DNA of 64,000 nt from Anaerobiospirillum sp. NML120449 (GTDB lineage: Bacteria; Pseudomonadota; Gammaproteobacteria; Enterobacterales; Succinivibrionaceae), in the NCBI RefSeq assembly GCF_023051105.1, contig NZ_JALKIL010000005.1, positions 62,001-126,000 on the forward strand. The letters run 5' to 3'. A program made the position numbers and the translations under genes. The notes beneath the pieces are model-generated. The model was not told the origin of the DNA. It worked only from the letters and a program-made list of their open reading frames with translations, and ran no database searches. Each line of letters begins with the position of its first letter. Within the stretch, counting starts at the first letter, position 1. Shown piece by piece: positions 51,641-62,690 of the stretch.

Positions 51641-52195
51641 CAATGAGTCCTCAGCAAATTATTTCCTCAGTGCGCTCCACCCAGCCCATGCAACAGCATG
51701 GTTGCCTTTCTGTGTGACAGGCAGTGGCCCCATGGCAGCTCAGCATGCATTGCATGCATAGCAGGCCGGCATCCACAGCTGGCACGGCATGCATGGCATC
51801 CATGGCAGGCCGGGCATGCACGGCATGGCAGGCACCCAATGCCTTATAACAGCATGGTCCTGCCGTTTTAACAGCAGGGCTTACTGTCCATGGTCGGGCA
51901 GCGCTGGGGCATTGTATCAGCTTGCAGCGCTGCTAAATCAGCTTTTATCCCACTTGCGCGATCTTATCAATATGTTCAGCTCGATGAGCGGAAATGACTG
52001 AGCGCATGCCATGGGGCAACAGCCTGCCCTCAGGACTGTGCACATGCCATGGGGTAACAGCCTGCCATCAGGCCTGGGCCCATGCCATGGGGTAACAGCC
52101 TGCCCTCGGGCCTGCGCACAAGCACTAACAATATCGGGGATCTTATATTTGCTTTTATTGATACGTTGTATCTATGCAAATGAGCGCGCAGCAGG
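51641..52195. other. Spacer upstream of rlhA and downstream of the autotransporter
   Basis: No gene. A cluster of GCATGG/CCATGGCAGG words at 51735-51840 and the 38-bp repeat at 52005-52118. Confidence 0.5.
52005..52118. repeat. 38-bp tandem repeat, three copies
   Basis: CATGCCATGGGG(T/C)AACAGCC starts at 52005, 52043 and 52081, each followed by TGCC(C/A)TC(A/G)GG. Differences are few, so recent. The three units follow the autotransporter's terminator. Confidence 0.88.
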
Positions 52196-52254
52196 CAAAA
52201 AAAGACCCGCATGACGCAGGCACTGCCAGAGGCAGCACATGAACCATGCGGGTC
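52196..52254 (-). terminator. Terminator of the giant autotransporter gene
   Basis: GACCCGCATG pairs with CATGCGGGTC around an inner hairpin (CTGCC, GGCAG), followed on the minus strand by TTTTTTT. About 105 bases after the stop. Confidence 0.85.
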
Positions 52255-52358
52255 CTGGTAAGGAAATCGTATGCAGGCCGGCCTGCTGCATCCGGTCCTG
52301 CGGTCCTGCGGTACTGAGCCATGGGCTGCTGCACTGCAGCCCCGGCTCTGTGGACTTA

Positions 52359-55300
52359 TCAGTAGTCGTAGCGGGCGTTGGCCTCTACTGCCAGATCATC
52401 AGAGGTGTCTGAGGTCTTGTAGGTGACGGCGGCGCCGGCAGCAAAGCCGCCATTGCGTACGCTGACACCGGCCTTAACACCGGCGGTAACATCGTCCACT
52501 ACCTGAGTGCTCAGGTTGGTGGTCATGTTCTTCACACCTTCCCACTTGACTTCGCTGCTGGTGTTCTTGTCACCGGCATTGGCAGTTACAGTCAGGTCAA
52601 GAGATGGCTTGATGTTCCATGTACCCTGCTTGATGTTGCGGGATACGCTTACACCAACTGGTACGGAGATCAGGTTCTGAGTATCGCCTGAAATCTTTGC
52701 AGTCTGGTTGCTGCTTACAGCAACTTCGTGGTCTGAGGTCTCCAGACGGGTGAAACGTACACCGGCATGAGGAGTGATGTCCACTGAACCTGCCTTGATA
52801 GCGTAGCTGGCGGTCAGACCGGCAGACAGGGCCTCACTGTCAACAGATGCCCTGGCAGCGCCAAGAGCAGTCTGAGCAGTCAGATCGTTGTCAGCCTTGG
52901 TGTAGGAAACATCACCGGCAATAGTAACCGGACCGTGTTCACTGCGGGCGTAGACAGCGCCACCGAAGTACTTGGCTTCGTTGCTTACACCAGCTGCCAT
53001 GCCGTTGGAGGTGACATCGGCCTTACCTGCAGAAACAGCTGCACCAACCTCAACATTGCTGGAGACGCGGAAGCCTGCACCTGCAGTAATACCGTTGAGC
53101 TCAACCTCGTTGCCATAGTCCATACCGTCAGCGCTCAGACCGGAATTATCGATCTTGCGATAGGTAGGAGCTACCCAGACACCGCCATTGCTCTGAGTTG
53201 AAGTCAGACCACCCTTGTCAGAATCGCTGGCCACAATCTCAGGGTTAGTTGCAGCATCGATACCGGAGCGGGCAGCTAAGGCATCAGCCAGACTGTCAGA
53301 GGCGGCCAGGGCGGTGCGGGCTGCACCACCAAGGCTGGCGATACGTACAGTAGCTTCAGCATCACTACCGTCGTTAGTAGCAGTCAGGACATGGTTGAGC
53401 AGACCGTTATCGGCGGCATGGTAAGCGCTGTAAGAACCGTCGTCATTCTTGACGGCCACATACTTGCCGGCAGCCAGTACCTTGCCATTTTCATCAGTAA
53501 ACTGACTCTTGCTGGCATCGTAAGAAACGTTCTGAGCCAGGTCACCATGCACATTCTGACGATCGGCATTGTCTGCAAAGCCACCGTAGGTAGCCAGAGC
53601 ATCACGTACCGGCTGGGAGATCTGGTTATAGCTCTTGGCAGCAACCTCACGGTTAACTGTGAGCTGTACGTCGCCTACCTGACCTGGAGCGATGCCGTCA
53701 GCTGCAGTAAACAGGCCGTTGACTGACTCGAGCTTGAGATTCTTGTTGTTCTCGGTAACCAGCTCAACCTTGCCGTCTGCATCCTTGAACAGGTTCACAG
53801 GAGCAGATGGATTGTATGAGGTACCTGCAATCAGAATCTTGGCGTCCTCACGGGCGTAGATGCTGGCGTCCTTCTTATTGAAGGTGATTGCAGCGGTATT
53901 CTTGTCAGTTACGGCATTGTTATGCAGAGCCAGTGCAGAGTTCCTGTCGAGGTAAATGTCATTACCGTCAACATTGCCTCTGTAGGTTGAGTCAGCATTC
54001 TTGTAATCAGCATAGCTGCGGCCGGCATCAACAACTATCTTGCCGCCCTGAGCTACTGTTACAGGCTTTGCTACATAAGCAATAGCACCGGTGGCATTCT
54101 TGTTGTTCGCTGGATCCTGCAGAGCGCCATCCTTGAAGTATGGAGCAAATGCAGTCTGTACTTCCTTAACAGCGCCATCCAGATCGGTGGCACTGGTACC
54201 AATGGCCACTACAGAGTTCTTCAGAGCAGTTACGGTACCGTTAATCTCACCTGCTGTATTGGCAGCTGTCGGAGCCTTGGAACCAACAGTGTTCATGGCC
54301 ACGATGGTTGCCTGCTCGGTGTACTCAGGGTCAGCAACCAGACTGCCGCCATTGAGATTACCGTGCTTGGCAAAGAGGGTAGCACTGCCGCCCTTGCCAT
54401 CTGAGCCAACACGGACTTCAACTCCGTTGGCCAGACGAAGCTCGTCAGCACTGGTCTTGCCCTTGGCAAAGTGACCGCCTCTGGTGAACTCAACAGTACC
54501 AAACTCATTGTCACCGTTAAGTGTGGTCTGGTTGGCAAATACAGTCTTGCCCTTGACCTTGAGGTTGCCATTGAAATCGGTCTGACCGATACCACTGTCA
54601 TTACCAATTTCCAGGGCCTCAGCCTCGATGGTACCGGCAGGAGGAATGGCAGCAGCAAAGAATGCTGCACCCTGTGCAGGGTCATTGATCAGCTTGTCAG
54701 CCTGGAGGGTACCCTTAACCTTGAGGTTACCAAAGGCAGATACTGCATCAACATCAAGGATATTTCCGCCTACCTCAAGGGTTGCGCCCTGAGCAACGGC
54801 CAGCTTGTCGCCGCCGTCGATGTTCTCACCAACCTTGGCCGTACCTTCGATGACTACGTTCTTAACATCGTCAATGCCCTTGGCAACATTGATGGTGCTG
54901 CCACTGTTGACAGTAAGAGAATCACCTCTGGTGACACCGCCGGAAACGTTAATGGCACTTCCGTTCTGGGCCAGAATCCTGTCGAAGTTATAAACATCAC
55001 CACCAACAGTCAGCTTGGATTTATCAAGGGAAATGTCCTGTACTCTGCGGGCATCACCCTTAATCTCAATGGTGCTTCCGTCAGTTGCGATCAGCTTATC
55101 GGTGTTACGGACATTCTTACCTATGGTGGCTTTTGAACCTGCCAGTGCAAGTTCCTTAACACCAGTCATGCCGTTGGCAGTAGTCAGAGTACCGCTTCCG
55201 GTAACAGCCAGCTTATCTATATTCCTGAAGGCGCCGCCCATATTGACAGTGCCGCCGGAAACAGCCATTTCCTTAACATTGTCAAAACCAGCCTGACCTG

Positions 55301-58300
55301 TAATGGTGCTGTTTGCAGCAACAAACTTGTCGACATTGCTGATCTCACCGCCGAAGCTGCCGCTGGCATTGTTGAAGGTAACATCGTCGGCGCGCTTGAT
55401 GCCGCCATTGGCTGCAAGGGTGCCACCTGATTGAACAGTAATCTTGTCAGAATTGGTGATAGCGCCAGTTACACTGACATTAGCCTTGGACAGGCCAATT
55501 TCCTTAATCTGATCAAGGCCGCCATTTACAGTGAGCTTACTGTTGCCTACTGCAAGCAACTCATTGGCATTAGTAATAGAACCGCTGACAGTACCGCTGG
55601 AGGCATCCATGGCAATCTGCTTGACGTAATCAATATTGCCATTGACGCTCAGCTGAGTGCCGTTGACGAGAGTAAGCTTATCGCCATTATCGATTGCGCC
55701 ACCAACAGTAGCCTTGGTATTGGACAGACCAATATCCTTAACTCCGGACATGCCGCCAGAAGTCTTAAGAGTACTGTCGAGAGCAGCCAGCTTATCGCCA
55801 CGGTTTACAGAACCGCCAATATCAGCCTCAGAACCGTAGATTTCAAACTTTTCAACTCGGTCAAGGCCACCACCAGTTGTGGTCAGCTTGCTGTTACCTG
55901 CAAGCAGAACATTCTTGGAGTCAGTAATGGAACCGCCAATGTTTGCCTTGGAACCGGCCATCAGAACTTCCTTGACATCATCAAGTCCGCCCTGAGTATT
56001 AAGGGTAGTGTTGCCGGTTAAAGCAAGGCTGTCGGAGTCAACGATACCGCCACTGACATTGGCTGTGGAGTTATGAACGGTGATCTTGTCAACCTTGTTC
56101 ATACCACCATTGGCAGTCAGAGTGCTGTCAATCATGCCAAAGTTCCTGGTATCGTTGATAGCACCACCTACAGTGGCTGTAGAGCCAGCCATGGTGATGT
56201 CCTTGATGCGATCAAAGCCACCAGTTGAGCTGAGCTCAGAGCCATTAACCATGGTCAGGGAATTTGAGTTGCTGACACCACCGCCAAGTGTTGCCTTGGA
56301 ATCAGCAAGGATAATTTCCTTAATGTTTTCGAGAGCACCTGAAGCCTGCAGGTCACTCTTGGCTACCAGCTGCAGTTTGTCGCCATTCTTAATGCCACCG
56401 CCGTTGAACTTGAGCTCAGAGCTGTGAGCAATAATCTGCTTGACGTTTTCAAGACCGCCATTGGCAGTAAGAGTACTGCCTGCTGCACCAATGGTATTGG
56501 TACCTGTAATGTTACCAGTAATGGTTACGTCACCGGAGGCAAGAGCAATATCCTTAACATTCTCAAGCTTGCCACCAACATTAAGCTTATCGGTTACCTC
56601 AAGCTTATCAATGTTAGTCAGATTATTAGTGACCTCTGTCTGGGCATTTACAGCTACGTTGGCAATGTTATCGATGCCATCAGAGAACTTGGTCTGTGCC
56701 TCGATGAATACATTGGTGTAATCACCCTTACCAAGGCCCTGAATCTTGTTGACCTCGGTTAATACCTTGCCATCACCACCGATAACGAGATTAGTCTTGT
56801 CGCTCTCCTTGCCTGCCTTGAGGTAGAGGTCCTTAAGCTTGCCACCATTGTTAAATTCAAAGGAGGCACCGGAGTCCAGAGTGGCGTCGATAAGAGCGTC
56901 ATTTCTGGTGGTATCAACAAGGAACTTGCCGCCGTTGCCATCAGCCTTATTAACAGAGCCGTTACCAAGCAGTAACTCATCACCGTCAACGCGCATGGAG
57001 CCAACGTGAGCTACAACCTTTTCGCCGTCACGGATGTTAACCAGTCGACGGCCAATCAGATTGTCAGACTTGATACCGTCAAGACCGTTTTCAGCGATAA
57101 ATACCTTGAGCTTCTGCCAGTCAATATCGCCGTTAGGCAGGATTACGTCCTCGATCTTGTCAATTAAGGCGCCGCCGATATCGATATTGCCATCAGGTAC
57201 CTTATCAGGGTTCTTGAGGAACTCTTCCTTTAACTTCTTGATGTCTTCCTTAGTCAGGACGGTCTTGTCGTCGAAGTTAAATCTGATGGTGGCACCATCG
57301 GTCAGAGAGATGTTGTTGAGATACTTGTTCTTAGGATCGATCTCACCACCGTCCCAGCCCTCAGGATGCTCGTTACCATTGTTGCCATGGATATCGTGAT
57401 TGAACTCAAGATCTCGCAGGGCTTCAATACCAAGCTCAAGCTTGGCAGTGGCGCCGCTGATATTGATATCACCACCGGTAGTGGTAAAGCCATACTGGAG
57501 CTTGTCACCTGTTGAGGTGCCAATAGGGGCCTTACCTGCAGTCATCTTGCTGTTGAGAATGTTCAGAGTGCCATCTGACATCTCAAAGTTCTTGACTGTG
57601 AGCTCGCCTGAAGAAACTGAGCCGTCAACATTGGTAATGGTGCCGATATTTACCTCACCACCAGCCATATTGAGGCTGTTGGCAATCATGCTGCCAGAGG
57701 TATTGAGCTTACCAGCAGTAATGTTGGCATCATCAGCGTTGAGCATGCCGGTTACGGACATGCTGCCACCATTGATGTTCAGAGGACCAACATTGGCTGT
57801 TCCAGTTACATTTAAAGAACCACTGGTTACATCAAGCTGATTGGTAATCAGACCATTGCCTGCACTGACTGCAGCTCCATTAACCTGCATGTTACCTGCA
57901 GTAATAGCGCTTCCGGCAGTGATGCTGCCACTGTTAAGCACGGCATCACCAAGGATATCCAGTCTGTTGGTAATTGTGGTCTTGCCGCCATTGGTAGTCA
58001 TATTGCCACCGAGACTGGCGTTGCCACCAACAGTCAGGTCACCACTTTCAATATCAGCATTGCCTGCCAGCAACAGATCGCCACTGGCACTGACGGTACC
58101 GCCCTTCATGAGCAGGTTATCAGAGGTAATATTGCCCTTGGTTGTAAGAGTACCGGCCTCAGTACGCAGAGTATCACCAACAGCCAGGCTGCCACCAAAG
58201 TCGACCTTACCTCCCTCAAGTGAGAATCGGCCTCCTACAGTACCGGCACCGCTGACATTTACAGTTGAGTTGCCCTCAACAATCATGCTGCGATCACCGG

Positions 58301-61300
58301 ACAGATTGCCTGCTACATCGAGTTTGGAATCGTAAACATCGATATAACCTGTAGAGGTCAGGTCATTCTTTGCAGTTACAGTTGAGCCGTCGATAAAGAT
58401 ATCGTCAGAGGTAAGCTTACCACCGGCAATAACAGTACCACTGTTGCTGACATCAAGCTCACCTGTAGTAGTAAAGTCGCCAGAGCTGGTAATGCTGCCA
58501 CCGTTCATGACGACATTGCCGCCAGTGAACTTGCCATCAGCAGTTACTGTACCGTTATTCAGATCAGCATTGTTTAAGGTAATGTCATTCTTGGCAGTAA
58601 GAGTTCCGCCGGACATGTCGAAATTGTTGGCGGTAAAGCTGCCATCTGTTGCTACAGTTGCACCAGTCAGGCTGGTGTTACCAACAGTCATGTCACCGTT
58701 GCTGGAAAGCTTGCCACCAGCCATCTCAAGAATATCGCCGGAGAAGGCGCCGCCAGCAGTAACAGTACCACTGGTAATGCTGATGTCTTCGCCAGCAAAG
58801 TCGCCAGAGGCAGTAAGATTGCCTCCTGACATGGTCAGATCGCCACCGCTGTACTTCTTGTGAGCAATTAAGTCGCCACCTTTCATGGTGACATTGCCTA
58901 CCTCAACATTACCGGTTCCTTCAAGCTTACCGCCGGTCATATCGACATTACCACCGGTAACTGGACCGCCTGCTGTAATAGTACCGCTGTTGATTTTTAC
59001 ATTGCCAAAGTTAAAAGCGCCACCGACCTTTAAGTTACCTTTATTTGCGGCAGTTACTCGTCCCTGAGTTGCGTTGAAATCGCCTTTAACATTAACAATT
59101 ACATTCTCAACTGTAGCATCGTTGCCTACAGTTACATGCCTGTCTACAGTGAGAGCTCCACCTGTAACAGTCATATCCTTGCCAACAGAAAGGTCTCTCT
59201 TGAAATCAGCCTTGCCGTTGCTTAATGCAAAATCACCAGAAACCTTGACGTCACGGGTAATGGTTGCGGTACCACTGCTCATGGAGTAGTCGCCGGCCAT
59301 AAGGTCACGGTTGACAGTGATATTGCCACCTGTAACAGTTAGTTTTTCGCCAACAGTTACATCACTGCCACCGCCTATGGCGCCGCCGGCAATGTTGTAT
59401 TTGCCCTCAACATTGATAACTCCGGCACTAACCACGCCTGCAGTCTGCTTGACATCCCCCTTGCCATTGAGAGTTCCTCGAGCAGAAATGGAGCCACTTG
59501 AAATAGTAATGTCATCACCAACTGTCATGTTCTTTTTGGCGTCTACTCCGCCATTTTTAACAGTCAGTCTTCCATCTACATTGACATCGTTCGCAGCAGT
59601 CAGGCGGGATCCGTCTACTTCCAGCTCTCCGGCATTTATATCGTTACCGGCAGTAATGTTGACAGGTGTACCAGCAGGAGCAGCACCGGCCTTGAACTTG
59701 CCTCCTGCAGTGATGTCATTGCCTGCATTGAGCACACCGCTTGTAACAGTAAGCTCATTGCCGAATTTGATGTCATTACCGGCCTGAACAGTGCTGTTAT
59801 TTACAGAACTGGCCTGGTCGCCTGAGAAGTTGAAATCCTTTTCAGTAGTAACAGTTGCATCTGTGAGTTTGGCAGTCTTACCAGTAATGTTCCCTGTGCT
59901 TTCGATATCGCCACCGGTCATTACCAGCTCGTCGAAGTTCATCTCACCCTTGGCATCTACGTTGCCGCCATTCATGGTGAGCTTGTCAAAATTAAGCGAG
60001 CCGTGCTCATGTACATCAATCCTGGAACCGTCAGCAAGAGTTACAGTGCCGGCATCGAGTACAGGGGCACCGGTCTGGCCATATTCAGGCGCAGCAGTGT
60101 GGTCAGCCTCCATTGCGGAGCCGACTTCAATCACAGCATTCTTGCTGGCATCAATATCCTGGGCAGTCCAGTAGCCATACTTGACCTTAAGGGCAGCCTT
60201 TTGCTTGTCATCGAGGCCATCAAGATTAAGGTTCATATCAAGATGACCAGTATCAGCTGAATGCGATGCAAGCTCACCAGCTGCGCCGCCTGAGGTCAGA
60301 CGACCAAACTGGTCTGTCTTGCGATCTGCAAAACCAAGCTGTACCTCTGCCTCATGGCCAACCTTGATGTTCTCAACCTGGTTCTTTGAGTTAAGCTCTT
60401 TACCGACAACGAGCTTGCCACTCTTCAGATCGAGCTCACCTTTTCCATAAGTGGCACTGTCAATGGTCATGCCCTCTCTGGCAATGAGGGTATTACCCTT
60501 GCCAAAATCAATGGCATCAGCCTTTAAATGCATGTTTTTGGCATCGACAGTATTACCAGTTCCAGTAATACCAATGTTGTCAGTCTTTACGCCTGCAGCA
60601 TCAGCAACTTTCTGGAATCTGTCCATTGAAAATGCCTGATGCTTGCCATTTTTCTTGGTTCCGTTGAGATCTCCCTCGATAACCATGCTGGCATTGCCAC
60701 CAAGATGTATGGCAGCTCCCATAGGAGAGGAGCCATTTCTATGATTGTTGGCATTAAGAAGCTGATCAGCATTTTCCTGATTTAACTTTATGGTACCGTC
60801 TTTAACATCGAAAGTAGTCTTATGCTGCTTGCTTGCTGCAATAGCAATCTTTCCTGTTGTAAGGTCAAGAGTAGCATGGCTGTTATAGTTGACTTTATCG
60901 CCATTTGCGTTAACAGGAATCTCCTGAACACCGTTACCGTAAATCTTTACAGTGGTATCGGCCATGTTCTGAAGTGCCATACCCTCTTTAATCTTAAGAG
61001 TGGCATCAATACCTTTGCTTGCAGGATCGTTTTCAGCACCGCCGACCTGCAGTTCTCCACCTGCAAGATTTACGTATCTCTGATGAGTAACATTGCCAGC
61101 AGCTACGTGCAGCTTGCCGCCGCTTTCGAGCTTGATATTCTTGTCAATAGAGGTGCTGCCAGCAGCCATGACCTTATCGAGGCTGGCATCATATGGATTA
61201 TCAACTTCTTCGGTATTTACAAACTCAATTGTGTTCTTAAGGTTAAAAGAATCGTCACCTGAGGTCTTGAGGGTAACATCCTTTACAGTGACCTTATTGA

Positions 61301-62690
61301 AGTTGTAATCGACATTGTTCTTACCAACCTCCTGAAGTTCGAGCTTATCAGCCTTGAGGTTGAGGGCATTACCAAGATCCCATCCGGCAGTTGGATTATC
61401 GCCAGTAACAAGTGCCTTATTGACCAGCATCTTGTCAGCAGAAATAGTTGCGCCGTCATGAACCTGGATCTGGCCCATGAAGCGCTTGTCATTAAACTTG
61501 AAATTGTTCAGGTGAACAGCTGAGCCGTTCTTGTTCTTAAGATTGAGCTCGCCATCACTTTCAATTTCAATGGTTCCGTGATGATTATCACTTGACTTTG
61601 TTGCATTCACAAAGTCATGAACCTGACCCCAGTATGCCTTTAATTTGGCCTTCTGGTCATTATCACCATCACCAATCGTAAGCAGAGCATTCTGCTTATG
61701 CTGGTTGGTTATCTTTGCACCCTGACCAAGCTCAAGAGTACCGTTTTTAAGATGGACCTTGCCTGCATTGGCCTGAGCAGGAGCTCCTTCAATCTGGATG
61801 GTGCCGGAGTTGATCTTCAGATGGGTATCAGAGCCCTGAAGGGTAGGGGCAGCCTTGTCAAAATCAAATACAGCAGTACGACCACCACCTACCTTGATAG
61901 TAGTGTTGTCCAGGGTGCCAGTTGCCTTGATTGTGCCGTTGTTGTTAAATCCGGTGCCTGGCTGATTGTGCTCGGCAAAGGAAATGGTACCGCCAGTGCC
62001 CTTAATATTGCCCTGAAGCACGACGTTTTCAGCATTCTTGCCATTCATGATAATGGTGCCGCCATTCAGATTGATTTCTGATGCACCATCCTTATGAGTA
62101 TGGTCACGACCAAAAGCTGTTAATGAGCCATGTGCATTTTCGGTTTCTGCAATGTGAACAATACCACCAGAGCCAATATTGATGGTATCAGCACTTACCT
62201 GAACACTGTTGCCTGAGTGGTAGCCTGAACGTATACGCAGCTCACCCTGATTGACATCAATCTTACCGATGTCCATCTTGAACTCGTATCCGCCCTCTGG
62301 CTCACCGAGAGCCATAACAGCATTCTGGCCATCAAGCTTAAGAGTTCCATCACCAGTGATACCTGAGCCCTGACCGTAGCCACGGATCTTATAAGGATCA
62401 CTGCTGTCACCACCAGTAACAGTAAGGTCGCCCTTCCAGTCGAGCTTGCTGGTTACCTTAAAATCTTTTGAGCCTCCGCCCAGTGTGCCATCGAGTGTAT
62501 AGTCGCCACTGTTCTTAAGCTGATTGATATCAGTTAAAGCGGTTGCAGCATCGGCGGTGGAGGAGTAGACGCTGGCCAGCGCTGCCGTGCTGAGAATAGC
62601 GGTAGAAGCCAGACCTTTGAGATAGGCGTCCTTCAGTACAGCACGGTACTGTGCTGACAGAAATGTGATGGTGGAATTTGTTTGCTTCAT
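52359..62690 (-). CDS. Giant type V (AT-1) autotransporter, about 3,443 residues
   Basis: Surface protein secreted by its own beta-barrel. Residues 1-48 form an extended signal peptide (KGLASTAILSTAALASV, cleavage likely after STADA). The passenger, about 49-3150, looks like a long beta-helix in three zones: mixed rungs up to about 900; about 900-1700 with rungs of roughly 20 residues of the type MxGGxxTAxGDxxxGN; a charged non-repeat island about 1767-1900 (LTKEDIKKLKEEFLKN); and about 2080-2610 with some 13 units of 38-39 residues of the type VKxIxLxxSKAxVGGxIxNxDKL. The last 285 residues, from NGGVWVAPTYRK to ANARYDY, form the translocator barrel. I saw no cysteine in the mature part, usual for autotransporters. 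The start MKQTNSTI is preferred because the signal peptide follows directly; the frame's 16 extra upstream residues do not fit. Probable adhesin or surface-layer role, inferred. Confidence 0.92.
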   Translation of the reverse strand: MKQTNSTITFLSAQYRAVLKDAYLKGLASTAILSTAALASVYSSTADAATALTDINQLKNSGDYTLDGTLGGGSKDFKVTSKLDWKGDLTVTGGDSSDPYKIRGYGQGSGITGDGTLKLDGQNAVMALGEPEGGYEFKMDIGKIDVNQGELRIRSGYHSGNSVQVSADTINIGSGGIVHIAETENAHGSLTAFGRDHTHKDGASEINLNGGTIIMNGKNAENVVLQGNIKGTGGTISFAEHNQPGTGFNNNGTIKATGTLDNTTIKVGGGRTAVFDFDKAAPTLQGSDTHLKINSGTIQIEGAPAQANAGKVHLKNGTLELGQGAKITNQHKQNALLTIGDGDNDQKAKLKAYWGQVHDFVNATKSSDNHHGTIEIESDGELNLKNKNGSAVHLNNFKFNDKRFMGQIQVHDGATISADKMLVNKALVTGDNPTAGWDLGNALNLKADKLELQEVGKNNVDYNFNKVTVKDVTLKTSGDDSFNLKNTIEFVNTEEVDNPYDASLDKVMAAGSTSIDKNIKLESGGKLHVAAGNVTHQRYVNLAGGELQVGGAENDPASKGIDATLKIKEGMALQNMADTTVKIYGNGVQEIPVNANGDKVNYNSHATLDLTTGKIAIAASKQHKTTFDVKDGTIKLNQENADQLLNANNHRNGSSPMGAAIHLGGNASMVIEGDLNGTKKNGKHQAFSMDRFQKVADAAGVKTDNIGITGTGNTVDAKNMHLKADAIDFGKGNTLIAREGMTIDSATYGKGELDLKSGKLVVGKELNSKNQVENIKVGHEAEVQLGFADRKTDQFGRLTSGGAAGELASHSADTGHLDMNLNLDGLDDKQKAALKVKYGYWTAQDIDASKNAVIEVGSAMEADHTAAPEYGQTGAPVLDAGTVTLADGSRIDVHEHGSLNFDKLTMNGGNVDAKGEMNFDELVMTGGDIESTGNITGKTAKLTDATVTTEKDFNFSGDQASSVNNSTVQAGNDIKFGNELTVTSGVLNAGNDITAGGKFKAGAAPAGTPVNITAGNDINAGELEVDGSRLTAANDVNVDGRLTVKNGGVDAKKNMTVGDDITISSGSISARGTLNGKGDVKQTAGVVSAGVINVEGKYNIAGGAIGGGSDVTVGEKLTVTGGNITVNRDLMAGDYSMSSGTATITRDVKVSGDFALSNGKADFKRDLSVGKDMTVTGGALTVDRHVTVGNDATVENVIVNVKGDFNATQGRVTAANKGNLKVGGAFNFGNVKINSGTITAGGPVTGGNVDMTGGKLEGTGNVEVGNVTMKGGDLIAHKKYSGGDLTMSGGNLTASGDFAGEDISITSGTVTAGGAFSGDILEMAGGKLSSNGDMTVGNTSLTGATVATDGSFTANNFDMSGGTLTAKNDITLNNADLNNGTVTADGKFTGGNVVMNGGSITSSGDFTTTGELDVSNSGTVIAGGKLTSDDIFIDGSTVTAKNDLTSTGYIDVYDSKLDVAGNLSGDRSMIVEGNSTVNVSGAGTVGGRFSLEGGKVDFGGSLAVGDTLRTEAGTLTTKGNITSDNLLMKGGTVSASGDLLLAGNADIESGDLTVGGNASLGGNMTTNGGKTTITNRLDILGDAVLNSGSITAGSAITAGNMQVNGAAVSAGNGLITNQLDVTSGSLNVTGTANVGPLNINGGSMSVTGMLNADDANITAGKLNTSGSMIANSLNMAGGEVNIGTITNVDGSVSSGELTVKNFEMSDGTLNILNSKMTAGKAPIGTSTGDKLQYGFTTTGGDINISGATAKLELGIEALRDLEFNHDIHGNNGNEHPEGWDGGEIDPKNKYLNNISLTDGATIRFNFDDKTVLTKEDIKKLKEEFLKNPDKVPDGNIDIGGALIDKIEDVILPNGDIDWQKLKVFIAENGLDGIKSDNLIGRRLVNIRDGEKVVAHVGSMRVDGDELLLGNGSVNKADGNGGKFLVDTTRNDALIDATLDSGASFEFNNGGKLKDLYLKAGKESDKTNLVIGGDGKVLTEVNKIQGLGKGDYTNVFIEAQTKFSDGIDNIANVAVNAQTEVTNNLTNIDKLEVTDKLNVGGKLENVKDIALASGDVTITGNITGTNTIGAAGSTLTANGGLENVKQIIAHSSELKFNGGGIKNGDKLQLVAKSDLQASGALENIKEIILADSKATLGGGVSNSNSLTMVNGSELSSTGGFDRIKDITMAGSTATVGGAINDTRNFGMIDSTLTANGGMNKVDKITVHNSTANVSGGIVDSDSLALTGNTTLNTQGGLDDVKEVLMAGSKANIGGSITDSKNVLLAGNSKLTTTGGGLDRVEKFEIYGSEADIGGSVNRGDKLAALDSTLKTSGGMSGVKDIGLSNTKATVGGAIDNGDKLTLVNGTQLSVNGNIDYVKQIAMDASSGTVSGSITNANELLAVGNSKLTVNGGLDQIKEIGLSKANVSVTGAITNSDKITVQSGGTLAANGGIKRADDVTFNNASGSFGGEISNVDKFVAANSTITGQAGFDNVKEMAVSGGTVNMGGAFRNIDKLAVTGSGTLTTANGMTGVKELALAGSKATIGKNVRNTDKLIATDGSTIEIKGDARRVQDISLDKSKLTVGGDVYNFDRILAQNGSAINVSGGVTRGDSLTVNSGSTINVAKGIDDVKNVVIEGTAKVGENIDGGDKLAVAQGATLEVGGNILDVDAVSAFGNLKVKGTLQADKLINDPAQGAAFFAAAIPPAGTIEAEALEIGNDSGIGQTDFNGNLKVKGKTVFANQTTLNGDNEFGTVEFTRGGHFAKGKTSADELRLANGVEVRVGSDGKGGSATLFAKHGNLNGGSLVADPEYTEQATIVAMNTVGSKAPTAANTAGEINGTVTALKNSVVAIGTSATDLDGAVKEVQTAFAPYFKDGALQDPANNKNATGAIAYVAKPVTVAQGGKIVVDAGRSYADYKNADSTYRGNVDGNDIYLDRNSALALHNNAVTDKNTAAITFNKKDASIYAREDAKILIAGTSYNPSAPVNLFKDADGKVELVTENNKNLKLESVNGLFTAADGIAPGQVGDVQLTVNREVAAKSYNQISQPVRDALATYGGFADNADRQNVHGDLAQNVSYDASKSQFTDENGKVLAAGKYVAVKNDDGSYSAYHAADNGLLNHVLTATNDGSDAEATVRIASLGGAARTALAASDSLADALAARSGIDAATNPEIVASDSDKGGLTSTQSNGGVWVAPTYRKIDNSGLSADGMDYGNEVELNGITAGAGFRVSSNVEVGAAVSAGKADVTSNGMAAGVSNEAKYFGGAVYARSEHGPVTIAGDVSYTKADNDLTAQTALGAARASVDSEALSAGLTASYAIKAGSVDITPHAGVRFTRLETSDHEVAVSSNQTAKISGDTQNLISVPVGVSVSRNIKQGTWNIKPSLDLTVTANAGDKNTSSEVKWEGVKNMTTNLSTQVVDDVTAGVKAGVSVRNGGFAAGAAVTYKTSDTSDDLAVEANARYDY

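Noticed and set aside
57841..58335. Several 100-220-residue plus-strand frames opposite the autotransporter
   Set aside because: They are Pro/Leu/Ser-rich antisense readings of the repetitive passenger; they have no ribosome sites and follow its repeat pattern.
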